Assembly (NCBI GenBank): GCA_016933695.1
Contig: JAFGAL010000014.1
Span: 16,808-80,807, forward strand
Direction: 5' to 3'
Source: Candidatus Zixiibacteriota bacterium
GTDB lineage: Bacteria > Zixibacteria > MSB-5A5 > GN15 > PGXB01
DNA: 64,000 bases
The notes under the pieces were generated by a model that saw only the letters and a program-made list of their open reading frames with translations, did not search any database and was not told the DNA's origin. Each line of letters opens with the position of its first letter. Position 1 is the stretch's first letter. Positions 25,518 to 34,062 of the stretch are shown here, piece after piece. The position numbers and the translations under genes were made by a program.

Positions 25518-26582
25518 TTATTTATGATAATTGACCAGCGGCAGAAGTTTAAACGGCGCGGGATTATTTCCGGCATAATTCAGGACGCCGATCTGCAGGC
25601 CACTTAGTTCTCTGGCAATATTCAGCAAACTGATCGATACGCCCGTCATCCGTTCTTTGGCCTGGCAGTATCCTGCCAGCTTGAATCCGTCGAGATTATA
25701 GCCTTTAATCAGTAATCCGGCAATTGATACGCCCTCTATATCCACACCGACAATCCCTCCGCCCGCAATGGTCAACCAGCGGATTTTACGCCCGCCGACA
25801 CCTAAACCGGCAACGGAAATGCCATCGATCGTCCTGCCTCCAACCCCCAATCCGGCAACAGTAACACCGTTGACATCATAACCGCCGACACCCAATCCGC
25901 CGATCATAACACCCTCAAGACTGTGGCCGCCGATTCCGAGTCCACTGATAGCGACGCCATTGATTATATCCGCACCGACACCCAATCCGCCGATGGCAAG
26001 CCCCTTGATCTCATCGCCGCCAATCCCCAAACCGCCGATCACAACACCTTCCATCCGGTCGCCGCCAACACCCAGACCACCGACCGCCAAACCGGTCACA
26101 TCATCGCTTCCCACACCCAAACCACCGATGGCAATACCGTCGAGCTCATCCACTCCCGCCCCCAAACCGCCTATAGCCACACCCGTGAATTTATCACACC
26201 CCATTCCCAGAGCGCCAATCGCGACACCGGTTATGTCATCGGCGGCGACTCCCAGACCACCGATTATAAGGCCGTTAATATGGTCCGCCGCAACGGCGAA
26301 ACAGCCGATCGCCACGCCGTTGATACGATGTCCCACCGGTGCTGTCAGTCCGATTGCCAGACCGTTGAATTCAAAATGCGGATTTTGCTTGGGGACCCAG
26401 AGCGTGACATTGAGTCCGTTGACGGCGCGAACCTGATGATCGACCAGATTGATACGAATGCCGTTCAGATATTTGGAATTGCCGAAACCGATGCCGCTAT
26501 TATTTACGGTTAAACCCAGCGATGAAGCCTGCGCCACACCGCCCGCCAAGATTAACAGCGAAAGGATAATCCTCAGAAACAT
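25518..26582 (-). CDS. Exported protein of tandem 15-residue glycine-rich repeats (LA_2272-like surface repeats)
   Basis: A 354-residue protein with a signal peptide (MFLRIILSLLILAGGVAQAS). From residue 87 to 340 it is about 17 tandem copies of a 15-residue unit, consensus h-x-G-h-A-I-G-G-L-G-V-G-x-D-x, with small residues at fixed positions. Such regularity implies a beta-solenoid or beta-sheet ladder. The pattern resembles LA_2272-type surface repeats described in Leptospira. The last 15 residues are not repetitive. GGAGGAGA a few bases before ATG 26582 sets the start; the frame upstream is spurious. It is not obviously in an operon. Function is unknown; it is presumably envelope-associated. 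Confidence 0.75.
   Translation of the reverse strand: MFLRIILSLLILAGGVAQASSLGLTVNNSGIGFGNSKYLNGIRINLVDHQVRAVNGLNVTLWVPKQNPHFEFNGLAIGLTAPVGHRINGVAIGCFAVAADHINGLIIGGLGVAADDITGVAIGALGMGCDKFTGVAIGGLGAGVDELDGIAIGGLGVGSDDVTGLAVGGLGVGGDRMEGVVIGGLGIGGDEIKGLAIGGLGVGADIINGVAISGLGIGGHSLEGVMIGGLGVGGYDVNGVTVAGLGVGGRTIDGISVAGLGVGGRKIRWLTIAGGGIVGVDIEGVSIAGLLIKGYNLDGFKLAGYCQAKERMTGVSISLLNIARELSGLQIGVLNYAGNNPAPFKLLPLVNYHK
25563..26324 (-). repeat. Tandem 45-base coding repeat (about 17 units)
   Basis: This is the DNA of the 15-residue repeats in the glycine-rich protein. The units are diverged at the nucleotide level but keep GGC/GGT glycine codons and period 45. The reverse strand shows long spurious frames because of this bias. 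Confidence 0.8.
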
Positions 26583-26658
26583 ATTCTCCTCCAACCGACA
26601 ATCGGTGCTACCATAGCTATTGTAATAGACGATGTGCTGATGACAAAGTTGCAATCAA

Positions 26659-28596
26659 TCACAGGTTGTCGATTTCCACCGGTTTGATATCATCGGCCAG
26701 ATGAAATCCGAAAACGCGCGAATAAAAATACAATTCGCCGTCCAGTGCCGCCTTGATATTCTCCGCAATCCGAAATCCGTGCTGTTCGCCCTCGAACGGA
26801 ATATACGCGGTGGGGATGCCTTTGTTTTTCAGCGCCCGATACATTTTCTCCGCCTGATCGGGTGGAACGACTTTGTCATCCAACCCCTGAAAGAAGATCA
26901 CCGGGCTGGATAATCCGGCAATGAAATGTATTGGCGAACGCGCGATATATAAATCGACTGCTTCGGGATACGGGCCGACCAGGTGATCCATATAATACGA
27001 TTCGAATTTATGCGTATCCCGTGCCAGTGACTGCAAGTCACTCACGCCGTACCGACTGCATCCGGCATGAAAAACGTCGCGAAACGTCAGTGCCGCCAGC
27101 GTGGTATACCCACCCGCACTCCCGCCACGAATCGCCAGACGATTGCCGTCGACCTTGCCGTCCGCGGCCAGAAAACGCGCGCCGTTAATGCAATCGTCCA
27201 CATCGACAATACCCCATCGGCCATTGAGTCGCTGACGGTACTCGCGACCATAGCCGGTACTGCCGCCATAGTTGACATCGAGGACGGCGATTCCCCGGCT
27301 GGTCCAATACTGGATTTCGACATCGAGCGCGTCGGTCGTGGCGCTGGTCGGTCCGCCATGACTCATCACCACAAGTGGTGGACGTTCAGTATCTGTCGCG
27401 GTGAAATCCTTATTAGCCGGCGGATAAAAAAAACCATGGGCGGTTAAGCCGCCCTCGGTGGGGAACTCAATCGCCTGTGCCGCCGATATGTAGCCGGTAT
27501 CGATGTGTTCGGAAGTCGAACGATGAATGGTTTCACATACACCCTGGTCGAGATCAAACGCCACCACTGCAACATAGGCAGTCGGCGAAGCACCAATATA
27601 CACAACGCGCTTTTCATTGGCGCATAATGAGAAGCTCTTATGGAGAGTATGTGGCAGGTCAATTTGCCGAAATACACCGTTTGTCGTATCCAGTTTCGCC
27701 ATCCGCCACTGTCCATTGCGGCAAAACGCACAGACAATAAGATGAGCGGAGACAAACGCGTACGTCGACGTGCCGAATACCCAGTGCGGCGTGCCGAATT
27801 CGGCTTCCATCGGATAAACCGCGTCAATCTGATCATCATGCCGACGATACAGATTCCACCAACCGGTTCGATCCGAAATAAAATGCAAATCACCGTCCGG
27901 CGACCATACCGGGTGACATATCGATTCGTTTTCTCCACCGGCTATAGAGCGGATATTATCGAGTGTGCCGTCGTCGTTGATATCCGCCAGCCACAATGTG
28001 GTACCGTCCCACGGCATGTTGGGATGATTCCATGACAACCAGGTCAGCTGACGATTGTCGGGACTGATACGCGGGGATGAATAGAAATCATCGCCTTGCA
28101 CCAGATTTGCAACAGCCATTGTATTATCGAGATGTATCGCCGCCAGGGTCGTTACCGCTTCGGATTCGGAATCGGTATGGTCCTCCCGAACACAGATCAA
28201 TCGCCGGTGTTTCGCATCAATGGTGAAATCGGCGAAGTGCATCGGCCCCGGCGGAGTAATGACTCGCGGGGCGGTATTCGGTTCCTGACAATACACGCGT
28301 CCATCGGAGAAGTTGGAGAAATACACGATTCCATCACGAACGACAAACGCCCCGCCACCGTATTCATTGACACAAGTGCGAACATTAAAATCGGGCGGGG
28401 TGATATCCGTGATTGTGCCGCTGGAACTTCGCGTCACTAAAACGCACCGGCCCTTTTCCATCGGCCGACGTTCCAGCCAGTATATGTCGTCGGCATCAAG
28501 TACCACCTGAACCAGCGCGATATGCGCCGATATGATATCATCGGTTGTAATCGGTGATTTCCAGGAACCGAATGAGGCGATGGCCGGTGTCGTCAT
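26659..28596 (-). CDS. S9-family peptidase (prolyl oligopeptidase / acylaminoacyl-peptidase type)
   Basis: A 645-residue protein with an N-terminal seven-bladed WD40-like propeller (for example HPVWSPDGDLHFISDRTGWW) and a C-terminal alpha/beta hydrolase. The nucleophile serine lies in RGGSAGGYT; the aspartate is in GLDDKVVPP and the histidine in GEQHGFR, so the triad is complete. No signal peptide is visible, so it is likely cytoplasmic, cleaving short peptides. It starts within the stop of the nitroreductase gene (ATGA overlap), indicating one operon. Confidence 0.9.
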   Translation of the reverse strand: MTTPAIASFGSWKSPITTDDIISAHIALVQVVLDADDIYWLERRPMEKGRCVLVTRSSSGTITDITPPDFNVRTCVNEYGGGAFVVRDGIVYFSNFSDGRVYCQEPNTAPRVITPPGPMHFADFTIDAKHRRLICVREDHTDSESEAVTTLAAIHLDNTMAVANLVQGDDFYSSPRISPDNRQLTWLSWNHPNMPWDGTTLWLADINDDGTLDNIRSIAGGENESICHPVWSPDGDLHFISDRTGWWNLYRRHDDQIDAVYPMEAEFGTPHWVFGTSTYAFVSAHLIVCAFCRNGQWRMAKLDTTNGVFRQIDLPHTLHKSFSLCANEKRVVYIGASPTAYVAVVAFDLDQGVCETIHRSTSEHIDTGYISAAQAIEFPTEGGLTAHGFFYPPANKDFTATDTERPPLVVMSHGGPTSATTDALDVEIQYWTSRGIAVLDVNYGGSTGYGREYRQRLNGRWGIVDVDDCINGARFLAADGKVDGNRLAIRGGSAGGYTTLAALTFRDVFHAGCSRYGVSDLQSLARDTHKFESYYMDHLVGPYPEAVDLYIARSPIHFIAGLSSPVIFFQGLDDKVVPPDQAEKMYRALKNKGIPTAYIPFEGEQHGFRIAENIKAALDGELYFYSRVFGFHLADDIKPVEIDNL

Positions 28597-29525
28597 GACT
28601 GATACTCCATACCTTTGGGAACATAGTTCTTGAACCAGGTAAAACCGCGTTCTTCCATCATGGCGAGAAATTCTTCATTGCCCTGCGGCATGAAATCCGC
28701 CTGATAATGCAAGCCGAAATAGTTCTGCACCGGGCTGAAATATCCCTGTGCTTTGACTTTCTCAATACATCTATCGGCGAACTCGTCGCCATGCACGTTA
28801 CGGCATACTCGTCGCATGATTTCCAGACGTTCCTCGGTTATCTGCAATTTCCAGTTCGGATATTTATCCTGATAAGCCTCACGAATGGTCTTATCATTCG
28901 GTTCGTGATAGGTTTCATCGTGCACGACAATATCAACGCCCAGTTTGCGGCGGGGAAGCGGTCGCTGCTTGGGATAACCGAGGCAGAGCAAAACCACCGG
29001 AAAAACGCCCTTGGGCAGTTTAAACATCTCCACCAGTTCACGGAAACATTCCATGACCGTACCGATATATACCGATCCCAGCCCCATCGTGTCGGCGGCC
29101 GTGCAGATATTCTGGGCACTGATGATTACATCCTGAAAGGTGATCCAGAAATTGCGAAAGGCAGCCATGCCGGCAAAGGGCGCTATCTCCAGTTCCGCCC
29201 AGCGTTCCAGGCGTCGCCAGTCGATACAAAATAGCAAATTGGTCGCCGCGTCAGCAATCCAGGGCTGTTCACCGCACAGTTTCGCCAGCTTGGCCGCGGT
29301 TTGTTTGTTGTCGGACTTTATGATCGAATACGGTTGTAAATTGCCTCCGGTAGGCGCGTGAATCCCCGCCTCGAGTACCAGTCGCATGACATCGTCCGGA
29401 ATAGGCTTGTCCTCAAAACTGCGGCAACTGGCCCGTTGTAACAGCAATTGCATGGTTGGATTGGGATATGATTGCGCGCGATCATCGTCGATTCCGTGAT
29501 GCGAAGGTTCATCGTGCATGTGCAT
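28593..29525 (-). CDS. Nitroreductase-family flavoprotein
   Basis: A 310-residue protein. The nitroreductase fold is shown by LLLQRASCRSFEDKPIPDD with the FMN-binding R-S-x-R-like RASCRSF, then APTGGNLQPYSII, and GLGSVYIG. It probably reduces nitro compounds or quinones with NAD(P)H and FMN. The C-terminal 90 residues (YPNWKLQ...NYFGLHYQADFMP) extend beyond the classical domain and are conserved-looking but unassigned. The start at 29525 has CAGGAG 7 bases upstream. Its stop overlaps the S9 peptidase start. Confidence 0.85.
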   Translation of the reverse strand: MHMHDEPSHHGIDDDRAQSYPNPTMQLLLQRASCRSFEDKPIPDDVMRLVLEAGIHAPTGGNLQPYSIIKSDNKQTAAKLAKLCGEQPWIADAATNLLFCIDWRRLERWAELEIAPFAGMAAFRNFWITFQDVIISAQNICTAADTMGLGSVYIGTVMECFRELVEMFKLPKGVFPVVLLCLGYPKQRPLPRRKLGVDIVVHDETYHEPNDKTIREAYQDKYPNWKLQITEERLEIMRRVCRNVHGDEFADRCIEKVKAQGYFSPVQNYFGLHYQADFMPQGNEEFLAMMEERGFTWFKNYVPKGMEYQS

Positions 29526-29620
29526 TGCTTTACTCCTGAACAGAGGTGAATGCGTTAATGCAATATAGTCATTACCTCCGGCAGAGCAAACGGTTTCGGT
29601 GCAATCAGAACAAAACCGCA

Positions 29621-30805
29621 TTAAAAATCGAATACAAAGCCGACTTCGTATACTTCATCACTTTGATTGTCAAACGGCAGTTTGCCGTTGGTATACCCGG
29701 CATAAAAACCTTTCGATGAAACCAGCGCGGCGGTGAAATACACATAATCCTCCAGATCAGCTGATTCGACTTTATCGGACGGCGCCAGTTCTCGGAAATA
29801 GCGTACATCGGCCTGAAGGAATACCGTCGCTCCCGACGTCCTTGCGATCGGCGTCTTAAACGCCGTCTCGGCATTGATGCGCAGGTAACCGCTACTGTCG
29901 CCGACCGCGGCACGGTATGAATCATGATCGGGATCGATATAATCCAGTCCGCATAAAACGGTCGGGAAAACCGTCCCTAATGGAGTCGGCTTCGTGTCAG
30001 TCCCGGTCATCCAGCGGACCAGCGCAAACGGCCAGTCGAACACGTTCCATCCGGCAAGTGTCGAGTTGGGATTCCAGGCTTTGAGATCAAATCCAAGCTG
30101 CGTGCCCAGGACATAATTCTTCTGCGTAAACGCCTGATTCGATTCCATCCCCCCATGAACCGACAGGTCCAAATAATACTGCGTGGTCATATGATCGAAA
30201 TGAATATCCAGTAATTCCTTCAGTAAGGGGCTTTGGGCGTATTCCTCCTCGTTCGTTATCATGGCCAAAAGCTCGGTTAAGGAATCAAGCTTAATTGCGG
30301 TTTCTCTGGTCGCCGTTATTGCTCCTCCCTGCGAACGATAGAAATGAAAAGACAGCGATGATTCCAGAAAGTTGAAGGGATTGTTTTTCTCATTAAACGT
30401 GACATTGCCGTCGGCGCTTGCCTGCAGGTTGATACCGGTCATGCCGGCCGAAGTGGAACTGAGAAGTGTTTGTTTAATGTCGGTTGACCAGGCATAACTC
30501 AATCCCAGATCGGATACCGAATCGGCGTCGGATCCCTTCAGCATTTTGAATTGCAAGTTCAGGTTTTTCAGGATCGCCCAGCGCTCATTCTGTGACAGGA
30601 TATAGTCCAGTGCCTTGTTCAGGTTTTCCGTGTCATTCACCAGTGCCGCAAGCGCCTCCTTCACCGCACTCTTTTCGATACCGGAAACGGCAAGGTATTC
30701 GGTGAATTCATCGATGTTCATGGCATTGCCCTGCGCATAAACAGGTCCCTCCACGAAAGGCAACACAATGACAAAGACAAAAAGGAGTATTGTGTATCTA
30801 ATCAT
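29621..30805 (-). CDS. Exported beta-barrel-like outer membrane protein, third gene of an unknown operon
   Basis: A 394-residue protein with a signal peptide (MIRYTILLFVFVIVLPFVEG). The mature part is rich in alternating amphipathic beta-strands and ends in VYEVGFVFDF, the terminal-Phe pattern of outer-membrane beta-barrels. Residues 30-90 are helical (NIDEFTEYLAVSG...). GGGAG 7 bases before ATG 30805 sets the start, overlapping the stop of the 118-residue gene by 8 bases. No family was recognised. Confidence 0.6.
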   Translation of the reverse strand: MIRYTILLFVFVIVLPFVEGPVYAQGNAMNIDEFTEYLAVSGIEKSAVKEALAALVNDTENLNKALDYILSQNERWAILKNLNLQFKMLKGSDADSVSDLGLSYAWSTDIKQTLLSSTSAGMTGINLQASADGNVTFNEKNNPFNFLESSLSFHFYRSQGGAITATRETAIKLDSLTELLAMITNEEEYAQSPLLKELLDIHFDHMTTQYYLDLSVHGGMESNQAFTQKNYVLGTQLGFDLKAWNPNSTLAGWNVFDWPFALVRWMTGTDTKPTPLGTVFPTVLCGLDYIDPDHDSYRAAVGDSSGYLRINAETAFKTPIARTSGATVFLQADVRYFRELAPSDKVESADLEDYVYFTAALVSSKGFYAGYTNGKLPFDNQSDEVYEVGFVFDF

Positions 30806-31154
30806 CCAATTGCTCCCTGAGAAACAAGTAATTGGCATCTATGACCGCGGCCAGATCATTCATGGTCTTATCGGCATCGATAAGTACAGTCACAGTATCG
30901 CTGACCGCCTGCTCTGCCGTTTTCCCTTCTTCATACCTGGCGCAGCGTATCTTGATAAAGATATTATCCAATTGATGTGCGAGTGTTGTGGCCTGTATTT
31001 TCCGCATATCATCACTGGCGGCGGTATTCCAATACGCCAACTCTTTCATGGTAATGGCAGCCGAATCGTTAAACACCTTAAAACTCTGCTCCAGCACTCG
31101 CAGTGTTATCCAGGTGGTCAGACAGGCCGCGTTGTTTTTACTCCATTCAGCCAT
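30798..31154 (-). CDS. Small helical protein of unknown function, second gene of the operon
   Basis: A 118-residue soluble, mostly helical protein (MAEWSKNNAACLTTWITLRV). It has no signal peptide and no recognisable motif. AAGGAGA precedes the start. It sits between a multi-pass membrane protein gene (57 bases upstream) and the barrel-like gene, overlapping the latter by 8 bases, so the three are probably transcribed together and may form a complex. Confidence 0.6.
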   Translation of the reverse strand: MAEWSKNNAACLTTWITLRVLEQSFKVFNDSAAITMKELAYWNTAASDDMRKIQATTLAHQLDNIFIKIRCARYEEGKTAEQAVSDTVTVLIDADKTMNDLAAVIDANYLFLREQLDD

Positions 31155-31211
31155 ATTTACATGTCTCCTTCTTGACGGCTGTAATAAGCAAGTTATAATA
31201 TAATTTTCATG

Positions 31212-32333
31212 TTATTCCTTTGGCACATATGCGATTCGTATACCGCCGGCATCATCGGTAACGCCTTCGGCTTTCACTTCCCGTCGTCCCGAAGAGCGCA
31301 GTTGCATCAGCTTGTTAAGCACATCGAACCAAAACGGCGCCCCGAGTGAAACCGCCAAGACTGTAAACAACAGGCCGAGCAGCTTGTATACCCATGGCCA
31401 GCCGAATTCCGGAAACTCCCGAGGATCATCAATCTCCGGCGATGAACCGATCCAGCCGATCGGAAGCGGAAGTTTATCCAATGCCGTCACGAAATACTCC
31501 ACGCGGGCATAGGTCGAGTCGCTCTGAAGCAGGGTTTCATCCTCCGCGGTTTGCGCGGCCATGGAAACGATCGCCTCGCGGGCCGAGGAATCATGATACA
31601 ACGTATCCGCAATCATCATCGAATCCAGGTTAAAGGCACAAACGACCACCACCCCAAGATAAAAGACAATCAATTGCGTTTTGCGTTTATACCATCCGGA
31701 GACCCGCGCCATGGCATCATCATACCAGTTTTCAATTGACATGCGGAATTTCGCCAGGGCATCGTCCCAGTTTTTGGCTTCGGTTCTGGCCACAGTCAGC
31801 ATGGTACGCAGGGATTTCATTACCTGCGCCTTTTTGTCTTCATCGGAAACCGCGTCAGCATCTTGCCCCTGTTTCTCGATCAATTCGAACCAGTGTTCAA
31901 GAGTATCGAACGTGTCCTCTGCGTATTTTTGAAACGTATCTTTATCATCGTGTTGTTTACTTTTATCTGCATCACCCTCTGCCGGATGAATTTTCGGCGT
32001 ATCTTTCTCTTTTGCCGTTTTACCCGCCTCCAGCATGGTATCGAGCATGGCCAGTGCGAAGTTTTTGGATGGCAGATATGACGGAAAAACCACCTTCAGC
32101 CATTTCCCCTCAAGCCCTTTCCGATTCGCCAGTCCCTTAACCAACGGGTGCGCCACAATTGTCTCACCGATGCTGGAATCCGCCAACAGGTTGCGAATGC
32201 CGGACATTAATACCCGGGCACGAAGAGCAATAAGCCGCGCCAGGCACTCATTGAGCGCCGAACAGATCAGACTGGCAAGCAAATAGACAAACACCAGCCC
32301 GATGATAACATCGACAATTTCCGAACCGAACAT
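31212..32333 (-). CDS. Inner membrane protein of unknown function, first gene of the operon
   Basis: A 373-residue protein. The N-terminus is a hydrophobic helix (IIGLVFVYLLASLICSALN), followed by a long cytoplasmic or periplasmic region with a very acidic/basic stretch (residues 115-145), then two to three more membrane helices (LIVFYLGVVVVCAF and LLGLLFTVLAVSLGAPFWF). The motif GAPFWFDVLNKL is one I have seen in uncharacterised bacterial membrane proteins, but I cannot name a family. AAAGGAGGT just upstream sets the start at 32333. It leads the three-gene operon. Confidence 0.65.
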   Translation of the reverse strand: MFGSEIVDVIIGLVFVYLLASLICSALNECLARLIALRARVLMSGIRNLLADSSIGETIVAHPLVKGLANRKGLEGKWLKVVFPSYLPSKNFALAMLDTMLEAGKTAKEKDTPKIHPAEGDADKSKQHDDKDTFQKYAEDTFDTLEHWFELIEKQGQDADAVSDEDKKAQVMKSLRTMLTVARTEAKNWDDALAKFRMSIENWYDDAMARVSGWYKRKTQLIVFYLGVVVVCAFNLDSMMIADTLYHDSSAREAIVSMAAQTAEDETLLQSDSTYARVEYFVTALDKLPLPIGWIGSSPEIDDPREFPEFGWPWVYKLLGLLFTVLAVSLGAPFWFDVLNKLMQLRSSGRREVKAEGVTDDAGGIRIAYVPKE

Positions 32334-32585
32334 AGCCGACCTCCTTTTATGCCTGTGCCGAAGGCATGTTAATACGTATCCGGTTATATGGTCGAACAGT
32401 GATGCAACAACACCGCATCTTGCTCTAGACAAAATGATTGAAAATGCTGATGATACGGCTACACGGATTTTGGCGGACGACGTCTCCGCCGGCTTTGTCG
32501 TAATATATTGATTTGTAATGGCAACGTCAAGATTGTTAAAACAGAGATCGACCTGGAATCAGCCTCAATATCATTTGCCCAAATA

Positions 32586-33215
32586 TCATTTTTTCGGGGG
32601 GCTGATTTTCTTGAATATGTAGCCGCCTTCGACGGTGCCCCAGACCTGATTATCAACGGAATCAAATCCCCGATCCCAGCTGATCATCCCGGTTTCAGTG
32701 ATAATCACCTCGGATCGCGCATAGGCCGCGCCGTTGAGATCGCTGGTGCAGTTTTTCCCGACCGTACTGCCGACAAAAGCGGTATCACCCTTCGGCATGA
32801 GAATAATCGAGCATCCCTCCCGCTCGACCAGCGAATCCGGCGTCAAACCGGCCAGCGGGATTATATCTTTCCAGGCGCCGGCGAAGCGCAGGGGATCATC
32901 GAACGTATAGACAATGCTTTCAAAGGTGCTGTCGTTGATTTGCACGAGTTGGTAAACACGCTGGCGATAGGGACGGTCGAGGCTTGTTGCGGTCGCCTGT
33001 TCGACATACAGCCAGAACGCATCGGATCGTTCCCGCCAGATCGGTGTCATTTCAAGCCGAATATCGAAATAACCGGAATCGGCTTCCGCCTGCTGTTGCG
33101 AACTGAACGACCCGGTCATGTAGCGCAATAGTCGCTGATAATTCCCCTCTTTCTTGGCACAGGCAAACAGGCAAATGATAGTTACAAGTAATAACGGAAT
33201 ACCCAACTTGCGCAT
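32586..33215 (-). CDS. CpeT/CpcT-like lipoprotein
   Basis: A 209-residue protein with a lipoprotein signal (LVTIICLFACAKK). The mature part follows the CpeT/CpcT (DUF1001) pattern: RYMTGSFSSQQQAEAD, WLYVEQA, RPYRQRVYQLV, REGCSIIL, GKNCTSDLNGAAY and SWDRGFD in order. In cyanobacteria these are phycobilin lyases; in heterotrophs their ligand is unknown. A photosynthetic role is unlikely here. It stands alone between the three-gene operon and the FKBP gene. Confidence 0.75.
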   Translation of the reverse strand: MRKLGIPLLLVTIICLFACAKKEGNYQRLLRYMTGSFSSQQQAEADSGYFDIRLEMTPIWRERSDAFWLYVEQATATSLDRPYRQRVYQLVQINDSTFESIVYTFDDPLRFAGAWKDIIPLAGLTPDSLVEREGCSIILMPKGDTAFVGSTVGKNCTSDLNGAAYARSEVIITETGMISWDRGFDSVDNQVWGTVEGGYIFKKISPPKK

Positions 33216-33403
33216 TTTTCCACTCCATTAGAAGGATTGTTTTTCATATAAAAATGATTTTCAACGGAGAAGACAACAGCAAAGTCCAGTGTGAATAAGC
33301 AGAAAGATATGTGGATTATTCCCGGACATACATCACCCCCTCTCCGGTATCCCTTACGATACATTGCGACATTTGGCCGGTTACCGGGAAAGGGGGCTGG
33401 TAA

Positions 33404-33832
33404 TTACGAGATCTCGACCAACTCGATGTCGAAAATCAACGTCTTGCCCGCTAGCGGATGATTGGCGTCAAGTGTCACTTTCTCATCGACGATATTGGTC
33501 ACAGTCACACTCACCGGCTGGCCGTCGGGTTGCTCCATCTGTAACTGCTGGCCGAGCGACGGGGTGATATGTTCCGGAAACTGTGCTTTGTCCACCTCGA
33601 TGGTTAGATCGTCGCGCCGGTCGCCGTAGGCGTCTTCGGGTTTCAGGGTAACCGTTTTCTTGTCGCCGACCGTCATCCCGACAACGCCGTTTTCGAAACC
33701 GGGGATGACATTGCCGCCGCCGATTTCAAACTCAAGCGGGGGACGGTCTTTGGACGAATCGAAAATGGTGCCGTCTTCAAGTCGGCCCTCGTAATGGACC
33801 TTGACCCGACACCCTTTTTCCGCCTGACTCAT
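33404..33832 (-). CDS. SlyD-like FKBP-type peptidyl-prolyl isomerase
   Basis: A 142-residue protein. The N-terminal FKBP half (KVHYEGRLEDGTIFDSS, PLEFEIGGGNVIPGFENGV) is followed by an inserted flap domain (about residues 70-120) and the return strand NHPLAGKTLIFDIELVEI, the SlyD layout. It lacks the long histidine-rich tail of E. coli SlyD. The isomerase assists folding of proline-containing chains, probably in the cytoplasm as no signal peptide is seen. GGAGGA before 33832 fixes the start; upstream ATG at 33883 is not supported. Confidence 0.9.
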   Translation of the reverse strand: MSQAEKGCRVKVHYEGRLEDGTIFDSSKDRPPLEFEIGGGNVIPGFENGVVGMTVGDKKTVTLKPEDAYGDRRDDLTIEVDKAQFPEHITPSLGQQLQMEQPDGQPVSVTVTNIVDEKVTLDANHPLAGKTLIFDIELVEIS

Positions 33833-34062
33833 GGGAATCCTCCTGCCATGGTTCTGTCTCAGTCCAAGCTTAGCAGAACCCATGAGAATCCCACGTAACA
33901 GCTTACACCGAAACTGTTATGTTCATTTCAGTTTATGCGCGATACCAATGTTCTCACACACGCGTTTTCACAGACTACGAAGAAAATCATTGTCCCGCAA
34001 GCTTTAATTTGGTGTCTTAGTCGAAATGCAACAAACATAACCGCACTATTCATGCAATCAAA

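Noticed and set aside
25563..26324. CRISPR-like periodicity
   Set aside because: The 45-base period has no constant repeat separated by unique spacers; it encodes a continuous 15-residue protein repeat.
25923..26513. Thr/Asp/Gln-rich plus-strand frames opposite the glycine repeat gene
   Set aside because: Their periodicity mirrors the 45-base repeat of the real gene on the other strand.
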